A DNA stretch of 64,000 bases from Enterobacter kobei (lineage in GTDB: Bacteria; Pseudomonadota; Gammaproteobacteria; Enterobacterales; Enterobacteriaceae): NCBI RefSeq assembly GCF_001729765.1, contig NZ_CP017181.1:2046001-2110000 (forward strand), given 5' to 3'. Under the pieces are notes generated by a model. The model did no database searches and was not told where the DNA came from. It was given only the letters and a program-made list of their open reading frames with translations. A program made the translations under genes and the position numbers. This document shows positions 38,296 to 47,014 of this stretch, one piece after another. Position 1 is the stretch's first letter; every line of letters starts with the position of its first letter.

Positions 38296-41200
38296 ATGGA
38301 AGCGATCACTGGTGCAAAGGGTGGCAGCCAGAAGCAGCACACACCTGTAGAACAGCCTGATTCGGCGCAGTCAATGGCGCGCTGCCGCATGCTGCTGGCG
38401 CTCGGGGAGGGTGAGTTTGCTGGTGGCCTGGATGCGACCCGGATATTCCTGGACGGTACGCCGCTGGGAAACTCAGACGGAACGATGAACTTTGAAAACG
38501 TTTCCTGGGAATTTCGGCCAGGAACACAGACCCAGACGCCGATTCCGGGTTTCCCCGCAGTGGAGAACGAAACTACAGTCGGCGTATCGCTGACAAAAGC
38601 CACGCCCTGGACGCGCGCGCTGAGCAACACCCAGATTGACGCTGTGCTCGTTCGCATTGGTATTCCGGGTTTGCAGCAGCAGGAAAACGACGCGGATATT
38701 GTCGGCACTACCGTAAAGTACCATATCGATCTTGCTGTAGATGGTGGTGCGTTCTCTACGGTCATGACAAGAACCGTCACAGAGAAACTCAGTTCGCTCT
38801 ATGAACTAACCCACCGTATTAATCTTCCCAAAGCCAGCACTGGCTGGCAAATTCGCGTGGTACGCGACACTGACGACAGCACCAGTCAGATGTTACAGAA
38901 TAAAACGCAGGTACAGGCAATCACTGAGGTGATTGATGCTCGCCTGCGCTATCCCCATACGGCGCTGCTGTACGTGTCGTTCAACGCAAAGTCATTCAAC
39001 AACATCCCGAAAATTTCCTGTAAGCCGAAGGGCCGAATCATCCGCATCCCTTCAAATTACGATCCATTAGCCCGGTCCTACAGCGGGGCCTGGGACGGAA
39101 CGTTTAAGTGGGGCTGGACGAACAACCCTGCGTGGATCTGGTTCGATGTTCTGACCGAGCCGCGTTTTGGTCTGGGCCGCCGCGTCACTGCGGACATGCT
39201 GGACAAATGGGAGCTTTACCGCATTGCCCAGCGCTGCGATCAGAAGGTGCCTGACGGCAAAGGCGGCAGCGACACCGAGCCGCGCTTCCTGTTTGACGTT
39301 TACATCCAGTCACAGGCCGATGCCTGGCAGGTGATCAAGGATATTGCCGCAGGCTTTAACGGCATGACGTTCTGGGGCAACAACATGTTTAACGTTGTCT
39401 CTGACATGCCGGCGGACACGTCGAAGCTTCAGATACTGACGCGCGCCTCGGTAGTGGGTAAACCGGTCTACTCGAGCGGCAGTGAGAAAACCCGCTTTTC
39501 AAGCGCGCTGATCAACTTCAGCGACCCGGATAACCATTATCAGGACCGCACCACGGCGGTTATGTTTCCGGACCTGGTTAAACAATTCAAGTTTAAGCAG
39601 ACGCAAATCACTGCGATCGGCTGTACCCGCGAGAGTGAGGCTCAGCGGCGCGGCGGGTGGGCTGTGTACTCCAACTCACTCGACCGGATTATCACGCTAC
39701 AGACCGGGCTTGATGGCTATGTCTACGTGCCAGGTACCGTGTTTGCATTTGCCGACGAACGCCTTTCAGGGCGTGTTTATGGCGGGCGTATAACCGGATA
39801 TAACGCCGGGTTGAAGGCTGTGACAACCGACAGGGGTACCAGCGCAGTTGCGGGCGATACGCTGATGATCCGCACGCAGGGCGGTACCGTTGAAAGCAGG
39901 GTGATCCAGGCCGTAAACGGCACGCAGCTGGTGGTGGCCACGCCTTTCACGGCAGAGCCGTTACCGAACGCCATATTCGTTATTGATGCCGGGCAGTTGC
40001 GCCTGCAATACTTCCGCGTTACGAACCTGAGATTTGATGATGAAGAAAACACCTTCACAATCACCGGGGCCGAATATAACGCATCAAAATATGATGCGGT
40101 CGATAACAATGCCCGCCTGGACACGCCGCCAATCAGTCTGATACCAACCGGCCTCGTAAACCAGCCGACCAACATCGCGGTAGCGAGCTATGACGCAGTG
40201 CGCCAGGGGCAGCGAGTGGCTACCCTGACGGCATCCTGGGATGCGCCGGTCGACAAGAACGGCAAACCGCAGGCGGATGTCATAGCCTATCGGGTGCAGT
40301 GGAAGCGCGGCGACAATGAGTGGGTTAACGTACCGGAGACCGGTCTTCGCAATATCGAAGTGCCTGGCATTTTCGAGGGTGATTATCTGGTCAGTGTACG
40401 CGCGATCAACTCCGGCGGTGCGTCGAGTCTCTGGGCAACTTCCGCGCTTACACACCTGAAGGGACGCGCGGGTGATGTACCCAAACCTGTCGGGCTTAAA
40501 GCCTCCGAAGACGTCGTATTCGGAATTAACGTCACCTGGGGATTCCCGGCGAATACCGGCGACACCCTGAGCACTGAGCTGCAATACAGCATTGCCGCTG
40601 ACGGTTCGAATCCGATGCTTTTGGCATCTGTACCGTATCCGCAGAAACTTTATCAGCAGATGGGGCTGAAGGCAGGGCAGGAATTCTGGTACCAGGCACG
40701 GCTTGTTGACAGGATCGGGAATCAGAGCGGATGGACCGACTGGGTGCGAGGACAGGCCAGCATCGACGTTTCCGATATCACCGATGCAATCCTGGAGGAC
40801 ATCAAAAGTTCTGAAGTCTTCAAGGACCTAATTGAGGATGCAGTAGCCAGCAGCGAGAAACTGGCCGAACTTTCTGACGCGATTAAGAAGAACGCCGATG
40901 GTCTGGCTGCAGCAGTAGGTTCGAATAAGCAGACAGCAGAAGCAATCATTGGCAACGCCCTGGCTATTGCTGATGTTGTTGTGCGCCAGACTGCGCAGCA
41001 GGGGGCTAACTCTGCGAAATTCGAACAGCTCCGGGAGGTGATCGCCACTGAGACGGAAGCGCGCGTCACGGATGTTACTCGCCTTGAGGCAAAAACTGCG
41101 CAGAATGAAGCCGGAATTACTGATGTTCGCCAGGCTTTAGCAACGGAAACTGAAGCTCGCGCTTCTGCGGTAAGTCAATTGACGGCTGCCACTCAGGCCG

Positions 41201-42150
41201 CATCTGACAAAGCTGATTCAGCAGCTGCTGTAGGTGCTCAGAATACAGCATCAATCACTGACCTTAGCCAGGTTGTCACGGACCTCGATTCCTCAATGGC
41301 ATCACGCCTTGAAGAGCTGGGAGCGAAAACGGACAAGGCCAACGGCGGAATTCAAAACAATGCTATTGCGCTGATCACCAGTACGCTCGCGCAGGTTAAC
41401 CAGCGCAACCTACTGAGCGTCCAATATGGAGATAACAAAGCCAGTATTGAGCGAGTCGACAATGTGATGGCCGACGCCAGTAAAGCTGTCGCTGAGTCAT
41501 TGCGCACCTTGGATTCCAGCACCGGTGGAAACACCGCGAATGTCACTGACTTGTCAAAGACGCTCGCTGACTTCACTCAGGTGTCTGCTACGCAAATCAA
41601 CTCGCTGAAGGTCACGGTTAACGGTCAGTCTGCGGCTATTATCCAGAACAGCCAGTTATCAGCGGACATCAATAACAACCTGAATGCGATGTACAGCATC
41701 AAGGTCGCTGTTGATTCTAATGGTAATCAGTATGCAGCAGGGATGGGGATTGGTGTTCAGAATACGCCGTCCGGCATGCAATCACAGGTACTGTTTGTGG
41801 CTGACCGATTCGCTGTAATGGCGCAGGCTGGCGGTACAGTTACGCTGCCATTTGTGATCCAGAACGGGCAGACCTTCATCCGGGATACGTTCATCCAGGA
41901 CGGTACCATCAGCAATGCCAAAATCGGCAGCTATATTCAGTCTTCAACCTGGGACGGAACCGGGAACGTTGGCTGGCACATCAACAAGTCGGGATATGCC
42001 ACATTCAACAACGTGACGGTTCGTGGCTCCATTTATGCAACCAACGGTAATTTTTCATTTAACGGATCCGGTAATACCACAGTCATTAATGGCAACGGCG
42101 TCACCATCAATATTCCGGGCGGTGGCCGGATCGTACTTGGGACATGGTGA
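38296..42150 (+). CDS. J: Tail tip/host specificity protein J
   Basis: The 1284-residue protein has the lambda J order: N-terminal baseplate domains (ALGEGEFAGG..., phage-tail_3 region about 270-450), fibronectin type III repeats (about 615-820, with ASWDAPVDKNGKPQADVIAYRVQW), a long helical part with repeated ATETEARVTDVTRLEAKTAQ-like units (about 900-1100), a DUF1983 segment (from about 1133) and the end GVTINIPGGGRIVLGTW. It forms the trimeric central fibre that contacts the receptor. Parts of the C-terminal region recur in the two accessory genes at 29702 and 30157. Confidence 0.93.
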   Translation: MEAITGAKGGSQKQHTPVEQPDSAQSMARCRMLLALGEGEFAGGLDATRIFLDGTPLGNSDGTMNFENVSWEFRPGTQTQTPIPGFPAVENETTVGVSLTKATPWTRALSNTQIDAVLVRIGIPGLQQQENDADIVGTTVKYHIDLAVDGGAFSTVMTRTVTEKLSSLYELTHRINLPKASTGWQIRVVRDTDDSTSQMLQNKTQVQAITEVIDARLRYPHTALLYVSFNAKSFNNIPKISCKPKGRIIRIPSNYDPLARSYSGAWDGTFKWGWTNNPAWIWFDVLTEPRFGLGRRVTADMLDKWELYRIAQRCDQKVPDGKGGSDTEPRFLFDVYIQSQADAWQVIKDIAAGFNGMTFWGNNMFNVVSDMPADTSKLQILTRASVVGKPVYSSGSEKTRFSSALINFSDPDNHYQDRTTAVMFPDLVKQFKFKQTQITAIGCTRESEAQRRGGWAVYSNSLDRIITLQTGLDGYVYVPGTVFAFADERLSGRVYGGRITGYNAGLKAVTTDRGTSAVAGDTLMIRTQGGTVESRVIQAVNGTQLVVATPFTAEPLPNAIFVIDAGQLRLQYFRVTNLRFDDEENTFTITGAEYNASKYDAVDNNARLDTPPISLIPTGLVNQPTNIAVASYDAVRQGQRVATLTASWDAPVDKNGKPQADVIAYRVQWKRGDNEWVNVPETGLRNIEVPGIFEGDYLVSVRAINSGGASSLWATSALTHLKGRAGDVPKPVGLKASEDVVFGINVTWGFPANTGDTLSTELQYSIAADGSNPMLLASVPYPQKLYQQMGLKAGQEFWYQARLVDRIGNQSGWTDWVRGQASIDVSDITDAILEDIKSSEVFKDLIEDAVASSEKLAELSDAIKKNADGLAAAVGSNKQTAEAIIGNALAIADVVVRQTAQQGANSAKFEQLREVIATETEARVTDVTRLEAKTAQNEAGITDVRQALATETEARASAVSQLTAATQAASDKADSAAAVGAQNTASITDLSQVVTDLDSSMASRLEELGAKTDKANGGIQNNAIALITSTLAQVNQRNLLSVQYGDNKASIERVDNVMADASKAVAESLRTLDSSTGGNTANVTDLSKTLADFTQVSATQINSLKVTVNGQSAAIIQNSQLSADINNNLNAMYSIKVAVDSNGNQYAAGMGIGVQNTPSGMQSQVLFVADRFAVMAQAGGTVTLPFVIQNGQTFIRDTFIQDGTISNAKIGSYIQSSTWDGTGNVGWHINKSGYATFNNVTVRGSIYATNGNFSFNGSGNTTVINGNGVTINIPGGGRIVLGTW

Positions 42151-42154
42151 TAAT

Positions 42155-43120
42155 ATGCCGACAGGGTTATTGATAGAGCTGAACGACGGTGGAAAACGAA
42201 TGGAGATAACGGCGGGCCTGCGGTGCCCGTCATTTGGAGCAAGTTTTGACAGTGGCTATCAGAAAGCGAAGTACGCGGATATTTCCGGTTATGTATCCGG
42301 TTCGCAGGTGTTGTTTATCCCGCACGCGACGGCTTATCTTGATTCAGGTCTGCTTCATAAAATGAACTCGGTCACCATATCGGGAGCGCGAGTCACGCAG
42401 AACTCAACGATGAAAGACAACAGTATCAGCGAACGAGAAAGCACGTACACGTTTCCCGGAAGCCTCTGGCAGATATTTCCGACGGGCCAGCGTAGTGGTG
42501 TGGGCTTGCTCATAAGCGACAGCACAGACTTCACTTCAATAACTAATGCAACTCAATCAGGGCAGTGTATCTGGAAAGGTACTGTGAATGTTCCAACCGG
42601 GGGCTGGGCGGTTCCGACGATAGCAGGTTATGACAAGTCGAAATATATCGTTTTCGGACGCTGTAATAGCGGTAATACGATTGACTTCGACGGCAACACA
42701 GTAAGATTCTTCAGTCCTCCGTCAACTAATGATGACGCTCCGACAACCGGCACGATAGACATCGTTATCTTCGCCAGTGGTGTGACGCCGCAGCCGGGAA
42801 CGGGGCTAAACATCTTCAATGCAGCCGGGGCCTGTACGTTTTCAACTACAAAGCGACCTTTCGTATACCTCAATCAACTCTGGTCACCTTCCACAAGTGC
42901 CGTGAGCATCGGCAGCGGCTATGTACCGCTGGGCAGATTTGGTCTGATGATTCATATGGTAAATGGCATGTACGTGTATCGGATGTTCGGAATAAAGATA
43001 CAGAACGGTAGCGCTTCAGTTCAGGGCGGGAAATACCTTGGACGCGAGCAGTATGCCATATTCGGTAATAACACGATTACTCCGCTCAGCCTTCCCGTCT
43101 TGCCTGATATGTACGTCTGA
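42155..43120 (+). CDS. Tail protein, DUF6453-like (321 aa)
   Basis: Begins 4 nt after J with MPTGLLIELNDGGKRMEITA; a longer frame overlapping the end of J is rejected. The protein is almost entirely beta (KYADISGYVSGSQVLFIP..., SGVTPQPGTGLNIFNAAGAC..., RPFVYLNQLW) and resembles DUF6453 proteins that follow J in many enterobacterial phages. It probably decorates the tail tip or acts as an accessory adhesin. A terminator follows. Confidence 0.75.
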   Translation: MPTGLLIELNDGGKRMEITAGLRCPSFGASFDSGYQKAKYADISGYVSGSQVLFIPHATAYLDSGLLHKMNSVTISGARVTQNSTMKDNSISERESTYTFPGSLWQIFPTGQRSGVGLLISDSTDFTSITNATQSGQCIWKGTVNVPTGGWAVPTIAGYDKSKYIVFGRCNSGNTIDFDGNTVRFFSPPSTNDDAPTTGTIDIVIFASGVTPQPGTGLNIFNAAGACTFSTTKRPFVYLNQLWSPSTSAVSIGSGYVPLGRFGLMIHMVNGMYVYRMFGIKIQNGSASVQGGKYLGREQYAIFGNNTITPLSLPVLPDMYV

Positions 43121-43140
43121 ATTAACTGTCTATTCAAATC

Positions 43141-43164
43141 AACCTCGCTCCGGCGGGGTTTTTT
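43141..43164 (+). terminator. Intrinsic terminator before tail fibre gene
   Basis: AACCTCGC-TCCG-GCGGGGTT (one wobble) followed by TTTT. Confidence 0.78.
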
Positions 43165-43180
43165 ATTGTCTGGAGATAAT

Positions 43181-44317
43181 ATGATTTATACCACTGGCAC
43201 TATTGCCATCAGCGGAAATACCCTTACAGGTACGGGAACAAACTTCACTGCAGCTGGCTCGCTGATTCGTAACGGCTGTACCGTCATCGCACTGACCAGC
43301 CCCGCTCAGGTATTCCAGATCACTGCTATCGGCGGGGCAACAAGTCTCACAGTGACTCCTGCGGCAAGTCCTGCAATACCGGCGGGAACGAAGTATTCCA
43401 TTTTGCTAAGCGACAGCCTGAGCGTGGATGGCCTGGCGCAGGACATTGCTGAAACCTTCACGATGTACCAGCGCTACATGAGCGGTTTCGCTGATGTGAT
43501 GAACGGTACTACAGACGTCACTATCACGATTAACGGTGTGGCCGTTACCGTACCGGGCCAGAAATCACTGGCGAAGAAAGGGGCTAACAGCGATATAACC
43601 AGCCTAAGCGGCCTGACTACCGCACTCAGTATCAGCCAGGGCGGAACAGGTGCGAAAAATGCGGCAGACGCCCGCACAAACTTCGGGCTCGGAACCGCAG
43701 CACTCAAGAATTATGTAAGCGGCACGAAAGATGATGTGATGCTTCAGGGTTACGGCAATTTAGTAGTTTTATCGCAGTACAACCCGGGCCTACCGCTCTT
43801 GCAAACGGGAGTGTATGGAGAATCGTCGCCCGCCGGATGGAAACCAACTACTGCGGGCAGTGGATTCGTTTCGGGTTATGATAGTGTTCGCCGCCAGCAA
43901 TATTGGATAAGCACTCAGGGAGGTTTCTACGTACGGCACATTGAGGACGCTGCCTATAATATTAGTGCGACCACTTACCCCTGGACGCAGATACAGGCCG
44001 TCGGCACATCAGACATCAACTTTAAAAAAGATATCACTGAACTTGATACGGAAATCGCGCTGGCAAACATCGATGCGATGGAGTTCGTATCGTTCAGGTA
44101 TAAGGATGACGACAGTGAAGCAGTACGCCGTGGTGTAATCGCGCAGCAAATTGAAAAGATTGACCCGGAATACGTTCACAGCGCCGAGGGAGTGGGCAAA
44201 ATGACCCTTGACCTTAACCCATTGCTTATGGATGCCCTTGCAGCCATAAAGGCACTTAACGCAAAGGTAGCAGAACTTAGTAAACAGGTTGATGAGCTAA
44301 AACAGGGTGGAGCTTGA
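43181..44317 (+). CDS. Tail fibre with C-terminal S74 chaperone domain
   Basis: The 378-residue protein has a beta-rich N terminus (IYTTGTIAISGNTLTGTGTN), a fibre linker (SISQGGTGAKNAADARTNFG, the common phage-fibre 'GGTGA' motif) and an intramolecular chaperone/peptidase S74 domain at the end (GTSDINFKKDITELDTEIAL, DAMEFVSFRYKD, RGVIAQQIEKI, then a coiled coil). The chaperone trimerises the fibre and cleaves itself off before the serine in TSDINFK. GGAG precedes the start. Confidence 0.88.
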   Translation: MIYTTGTIAISGNTLTGTGTNFTAAGSLIRNGCTVIALTSPAQVFQITAIGGATSLTVTPAASPAIPAGTKYSILLSDSLSVDGLAQDIAETFTMYQRYMSGFADVMNGTTDVTITINGVAVTVPGQKSLAKKGANSDITSLSGLTTALSISQGGTGAKNAADARTNFGLGTAALKNYVSGTKDDVMLQGYGNLVVLSQYNPGLPLLQTGVYGESSPAGWKPTTAGSGFVSGYDSVRRQQYWISTQGGFYVRHIEDAAYNISATTYPWTQIQAVGTSDINFKKDITELDTEIALANIDAMEFVSFRYKDDDSEAVRRGVIAQQIEKIDPEYVHSAEGVGKMTLDLNPLLMDALAAIKALNAKVAELSKQVDELKQGGA

Positions 44318-44354
44318 TATACCTGAAGACAGCATATTGAAACGCTTTGCTAAG

Positions 44355-44391
44355 AAAACCGCCGCCCGTCTTAAGAAAGAACGGGCGGCGG
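44355..44391 (-). terminator. Strong leftward terminator of the dinI-like gene
   Basis: Read leftward, CCGCCGCCCGT and its perfect 11-bp complement around an 11-nt loop, followed by TTTTC. It also separates this gene from the convergent tail fibre gene. Confidence 0.75.
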
Positions 44392-44447
44392 CTGGTTGCT
44401 CAGTGTTCATGCCCGAGCAAACGCGGGGAATATTACACGATAGATAG

Positions 44448-44714
44448 TTAAAGCCCAACCTGGCGAACAGCAGGAGACTCAGAGGTCAGCCACATGTCAG
44501 AATCTTCAAACATCTCCTCCAGCATGCGGTTCAGTTTTTCCCGATCGCTTTTGCTGGCGTCGCTATTCAGGCCGTTTGCCTGCATCGGCTTCACCTTCAC
44601 TTCGGCATCAGGGAAAATCTGATGCACCCGCTTCGTCAGCTCTGCCAGTATGATTTCTCTGGCCCCTTCGAGCCCTTCAACATTTCGCTTGTCATAAACC
44701 AGTTCAACAAACAT
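44448..44714 (-). CDS. DinI-like SOS modulator (88 aa)
   Basis: Resembles E. coli DinI over FVELVYDKRN...GAREIILAELTKRVHQIFPDAEVKVKPMQANGL and LEEMFEDSDMWL, including the acidic C-terminal helix that in DinI mimics DNA and binds RecA. DinI modulates RecA filaments and slows UmuD processing. AGAGGGG precedes the start. Its promoter contains a LexA box, and the divergent operon encodes a UmuD'-like protein. Such genes at the right end of lambdoid prophages tune induction. Confidence 0.83.
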   Translation of the reverse strand: MFVELVYDKRNVEGLEGAREIILAELTKRVHQIFPDAEVKVKPMQANGLNSDASKSDREKLNRMLEEMFEDSDMWLTSESPAVRQVGL

Positions 44715-44763
44715 ACCGATCCCCTCTTAAGTGAAAATTGCCTGTGCTTGATCTGTTTTCATA

Positions 44764-44792
44764 AAAATACTACTGTATATGCATACAGTCAA
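44764..44792 (-). promoter_or_regulatory. SOS promoter with LexA box
   Basis: Read leftward, TTGACT (44792-44787), 17-bp spacer, TATTTT (44769-44764). The spacer is filled by TACTGTATATGCATACAGTC (44771-44790), a near-perfect LexA site (CTGT-N8-ACAG). The same box lies upstream of the divergent 44814 operon and probably controls both directions. Confidence 0.85.
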
Positions 44793-44813
44793 TGTGCGAG
44801 TGAGGGTTAGTTC

Positions 44814-45053
44814 ATGCCTCGTCAACCGGATATTCGTGCTGCTTTTATTGCGGCCATACAGCAAAACCAGAAGGGCTATCTCTGCCTGCATACAGACAAA
44901 TTCATCGCCGAACTGCAGGATAGGCACTGGCATTTCAGCCAGGAGGATGCAAATTCATGGATCGAGCGATACCAGCCGGACTTCGCCGATAAGACAACAA
45001 ACGGAAGTGAGAACCGATACTGGATCCTGCGTAACATGGGGAGGGTACACTGA
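44814..45053 (+). CDS. Hypothetical SOS-region phage protein (79 aa)
   Basis: GAGGG lies about 8 nt before the ATG. The product (AAFIAAIQQNQKGYLCLHTD, FIAELQDRHWHFSQEDANSW) looks like a small helical protein and is common beside DinI-like genes at the right end of lambdoid prophages. It overlaps the UmuD'-like gene as TGATG, so the two are coupled and likely LexA-controlled. The biochemical role is unknown. Confidence 0.7.
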   Translation: MPRQPDIRAAFIAAIQQNQKGYLCLHTDKFIAELQDRHWHFSQEDANSWIERYQPDFADKTTNGSENRYWILRNMGRVH

Positions 45054-45370
45054 TGGGATTTCCTTCACCGGCGGCTGATTTCGTAGCACCGCGTTTATCT
45101 CCGGAAATTATCTGCGGGATCGGCATGGACAGCCGCATCCTCGAAACCTCGTCTGGCTTTGTGGTTATCGAGCCGTGCACCAGACTGGTACAGAATCAGG
45201 TTCTGCTAATCCTCAGCGGCGGACGGACTCAGTTTGCCAGGGTCATGGGCAGGGCGCTGATTTGTGATGATGGTGAAGCGATAGAGGGGGAGGCTGCGGA
45301 AGAGGTTGAGGTGATGGGGCGGGTGACATTCTTCATCAACAGCGTGATGCAGGATGACAGGGTGGTGTGA
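45053..45370 (+). CDS. UmuD'-like protein (HumD type, 105 aa)
   Basis: The protein starts MGFPSPAADFV, which equals the sequence of E. coli UmuD' just after the self-cleavage site C24-G25 (GFPSPAADYV). The rest follows the UmuD C-terminal domain in outline, ending EVEVMGRVTFFINSVMQ against DTLDVFGVVIHVVKAMR. Thus it is already in processed form, as in phage P1 HumD. The serine may be kept (GMDSRI against GDSMI), but the lysine region TVKKL reads QFARVM, so protease activity is probably lost. It could pair with host UmuC or UmuD to modulate lesion bypass. Confidence 0.75.
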   Translation: MGFPSPAADFVAPRLSPEIICGIGMDSRILETSSGFVVIEPCTRLVQNQVLLILSGGRTQFARVMGRALICDDGEAIEGEAAEEVEVMGRVTFFINSVMQDDRVV

Positions 45371-45510
45371 TGGGGCATGGGTGGGGCATAAAGTTACCGC
45401 GAAACGACGTTAGTTCATTGCAAATGACAAATCGTATCGCGGCAACATAGCAGAAGTTACCGCACATCAATCCAACATCAAGCCACCTCGTTAAAAGACT
45501 TAATAGTCTC
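45371..45510. other. Right prophage end (attR region)
   Basis: No gene. It contains GGGGCAT twice (about 45372-45388) and the direct repeat AAGTTACCGC at 45391-45400 and 45454-45463, which could be integrase arm-type sites, and an inverted repeat AGACT-TAAT-AGTCT (about 45497-45510) at the junction with malX. The crossover core cannot be fixed without attL. Confidence 0.6.
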
Positions 45511-45704
45511 CAGATGAAGATTGCCTGCAGTACGGGGGTACCGAGGAACGGGATCAGGGTAATGACGTCTTTACTGCTCAGTGAGCTACCGATCCCGAGC
45601 ATGATCCCACAGAACGAGAGGAGTGCCACAGGCAGCATAAAGGTTTTACCCAATTGCTGGAAAAACTCCCACAGCGATATTTTTTGTGCTGCTTTCGCCG
45701 TCAT
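45511..45704 (-). pseudogene. malX: malX, 5' fragment truncated by the prophage
   Basis: The first 65 codons match E. coli MalX, the PTS EIICB glucose/maltose permease (LWEFFQQLGKTFMLPVALLS, FCGIMLGIGSSLS, DVITLIP, PVLQAIF). After tryptophan 65 the frame runs into phage DNA and stops after about 57 more codons (45336). The full protein is about 530 residues, so it cannot work unless the rest is restored by excision. The rest of malX and malY would lie beyond the left end of the prophage. The MalI-controlled promoter is intact. Confidence 0.88.
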
Positions 45705-45757
45705 AAAACGACTCCTTTATTGTTAAAATCAGTTTATCTGCTTCAATGCTGCGAGAA

Positions 45758-45852
45758 GATAAAACGTTTTATCAAAGTTTAGTGCGCGCTAAATCACATT
45801 CTCAGGCTTTGACTGGTAGTATAAAGATAACGTTTTGATAAAACGTTTTACC
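45758..45852. promoter_or_regulatory. malI-malX control region: two MalI operators and a CRP site
   Basis: GATAAAACGTTTTATC (45758-45773), a perfect palindrome on the malX side, and GATAAAACGTTTTACC (45837-45852) on the malI side are the MalI operators known from E. coli. Between them TGCGC-GCTAAA-TCACA (45783-45798) has one strong CRP half site. The region would allow MalI to repress both malX and itself. Confidence 0.8.
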
Positions 45853-45881
45853 GATCTCATTTCAGGGAGTCACGCCGACAC

Positions 45882-46910
45882 ATGGCTGTAGCGAAAAAAA
45901 TCACCATCAACGATGTCGCGCTGGCGGCGGGGGTCTCCGTCAGTACCGTTTCTCTGGTGCTGAGCGGAAAAGGGCGCATCTCGCCTGCCACCGGGCAGCG
46001 AGTTAACGAGGCGGTTGAACAATTAGGCTTTGTGCGTAACCGCCAGGCGTCGGCGCTGCGCGGTGGACAAAGCGGGGTGATTGGCCTGATTGTCCGGGAT
46101 CTGACGTCTCCGTTTTATGCAGAATTGACCGCCGGGTTAACCGAAGCGCTTGAAACGCAGGGGCGGATGGTCTTTCTGCTGCACGGCGGACGCGAAGCCG
46201 ATCAGCTCCTTTCCCGGCTGGATATGCTGCTCAACCAGGGCGTGGACGGGGTGATCGTCGCCGGGGCGTCGGGCGTGGGTAGCGAACTGTGCGAGCGTGC
46301 CGCCGAAAAAGGCGTGCCGCTGGTCTTTGCTTCGCGCGCCAGCTACCTGGACGAAGCGGATACGCTGCGCCCGGATAACATGCAGGCCGCGCAAATGTTG
46401 ACCGAGCATCTTATTCGTCGCGGTCATCAGCGCATTGCCTGGCTGGGGGGTAAAAGTTCGTCCCTGACCCGCGCCGAACGGGTCGGCGGCTACTGCGCGA
46501 CGTTGATCAAATACGGTCTGCCGTTCCACAGTGAATGGGTTGTTGAATGTGAGTCCAGCCAGAAGAAAGCGGCTGAAGCGATAAATGCGCTGTTGCGAAG
46601 CAACCCGACGATCAGCGCCGTGATTTGCTACAACGATGTGATTGCTATGGGGGCCTGGTTTGGCCTGATCCGCGCCGGGCGGCAGAGCGGTGAGGGCGGG
46701 GTGGAAACTTTCTTTGGCCATCAGGTCTCGCTGGGGGCGTTCGCCGACGTCGGTGAAAACGCGCTGGATGACCTGCCGATCGTCTGGGCCACCACCCCCG
46801 CGCGGGAGATGGGTTATACGCTGGCGGACAGAATCATGCAGCGCATCGAGAATACGGATGTCCAGGCCGGGCACCAGATTGTGGCGGCGCGCCTGGTCAC
46901 CGTGAAATAG
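45882..46910 (+). CDS. malI: MalI, LacI-family repressor of malXY
   Basis: The 342-residue protein is close to E. coli MalI throughout. The N-terminal LacI-type helix-turn-helix is ITINDVALAAGVSVSTVSLV and the sensor domain contains SALRGGQSGVIGLIVRDL and RRGHQRIAWLGGKSSSLTRA. It represses malX and malY from the palindromes upstream. CAGGGAG precedes the start. With malX interrupted, its main target is non-functional in this lysogen. Confidence 0.95.
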   Translation: MAVAKKITINDVALAAGVSVSTVSLVLSGKGRISPATGQRVNEAVEQLGFVRNRQASALRGGQSGVIGLIVRDLTSPFYAELTAGLTEALETQGRMVFLLHGGREADQLLSRLDMLLNQGVDGVIVAGASGVGSELCERAAEKGVPLVFASRASYLDEADTLRPDNMQAAQMLTEHLIRRGHQRIAWLGGKSSSLTRAERVGGYCATLIKYGLPFHSEWVVECESSQKKAAEAINALLRSNPTISAVICYNDVIAMGAWFGLIRAGRQSGEGGVETFFGHQVSLGAFADVGENALDDLPIVWATTPAREMGYTLADRIMQRIENTDVQAGHQIVAARLVTVK

Positions 46911-46949
46911 ACGCCTCTGCACATCGCCCGGCGGCAACGACCCCCGATC

Positions 46950-46980
46950 GTAGGCCGGGTAAGCGTCAGCGCCACCCGGC
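46950..46980. repeat. Single REP element
   Basis: GTAGGCCGGGTAAGCGTCAG followed by CGCCACCCGGC, the enterobacterial REP consensus with its stem, between the convergent malI and ydgA genes. Confidence 0.8.
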
Positions 46981-46985
46981 AATAA

Positions 46986-47009
46986 AAAACCCCTCATGAG
47001 AGGGGTTTT
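46986..47009. terminator. Bidirectional terminator between malI and ydgA
   Basis: AAAACCCCTC-ATGA-GAGGGGTTTT, a perfect 10-bp stem flanked by A and T runs, serving both converging genes. Confidence 0.88.
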
Positions 47010-47014
47010 GACGT

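Larger units (their letters stand above)
1..45510. mobile_element. Lambdoid prophage (left end outside window), inserted in malX
   Basis: The span holds a contiguous lambdoid gene order: recombination, immunity, replication, nin region, Q, lysis, terminase, head, tail and an SOS module at the right edge. Tail genes M-L-K-I-J and the G/GT frameshift are lambda-like, while the repressor and the coat are P22-like, so the phage is a typical mosaic. No integrase or excisionase is present, so the left end is before position 1. The right boundary is set by the malX reading frame, which matches E. coli MalX up to codon 65 and then diverges. All structural genes look intact, so a functional or recently functional phage is plausible, but this is inference. 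Confidence 0.95.
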
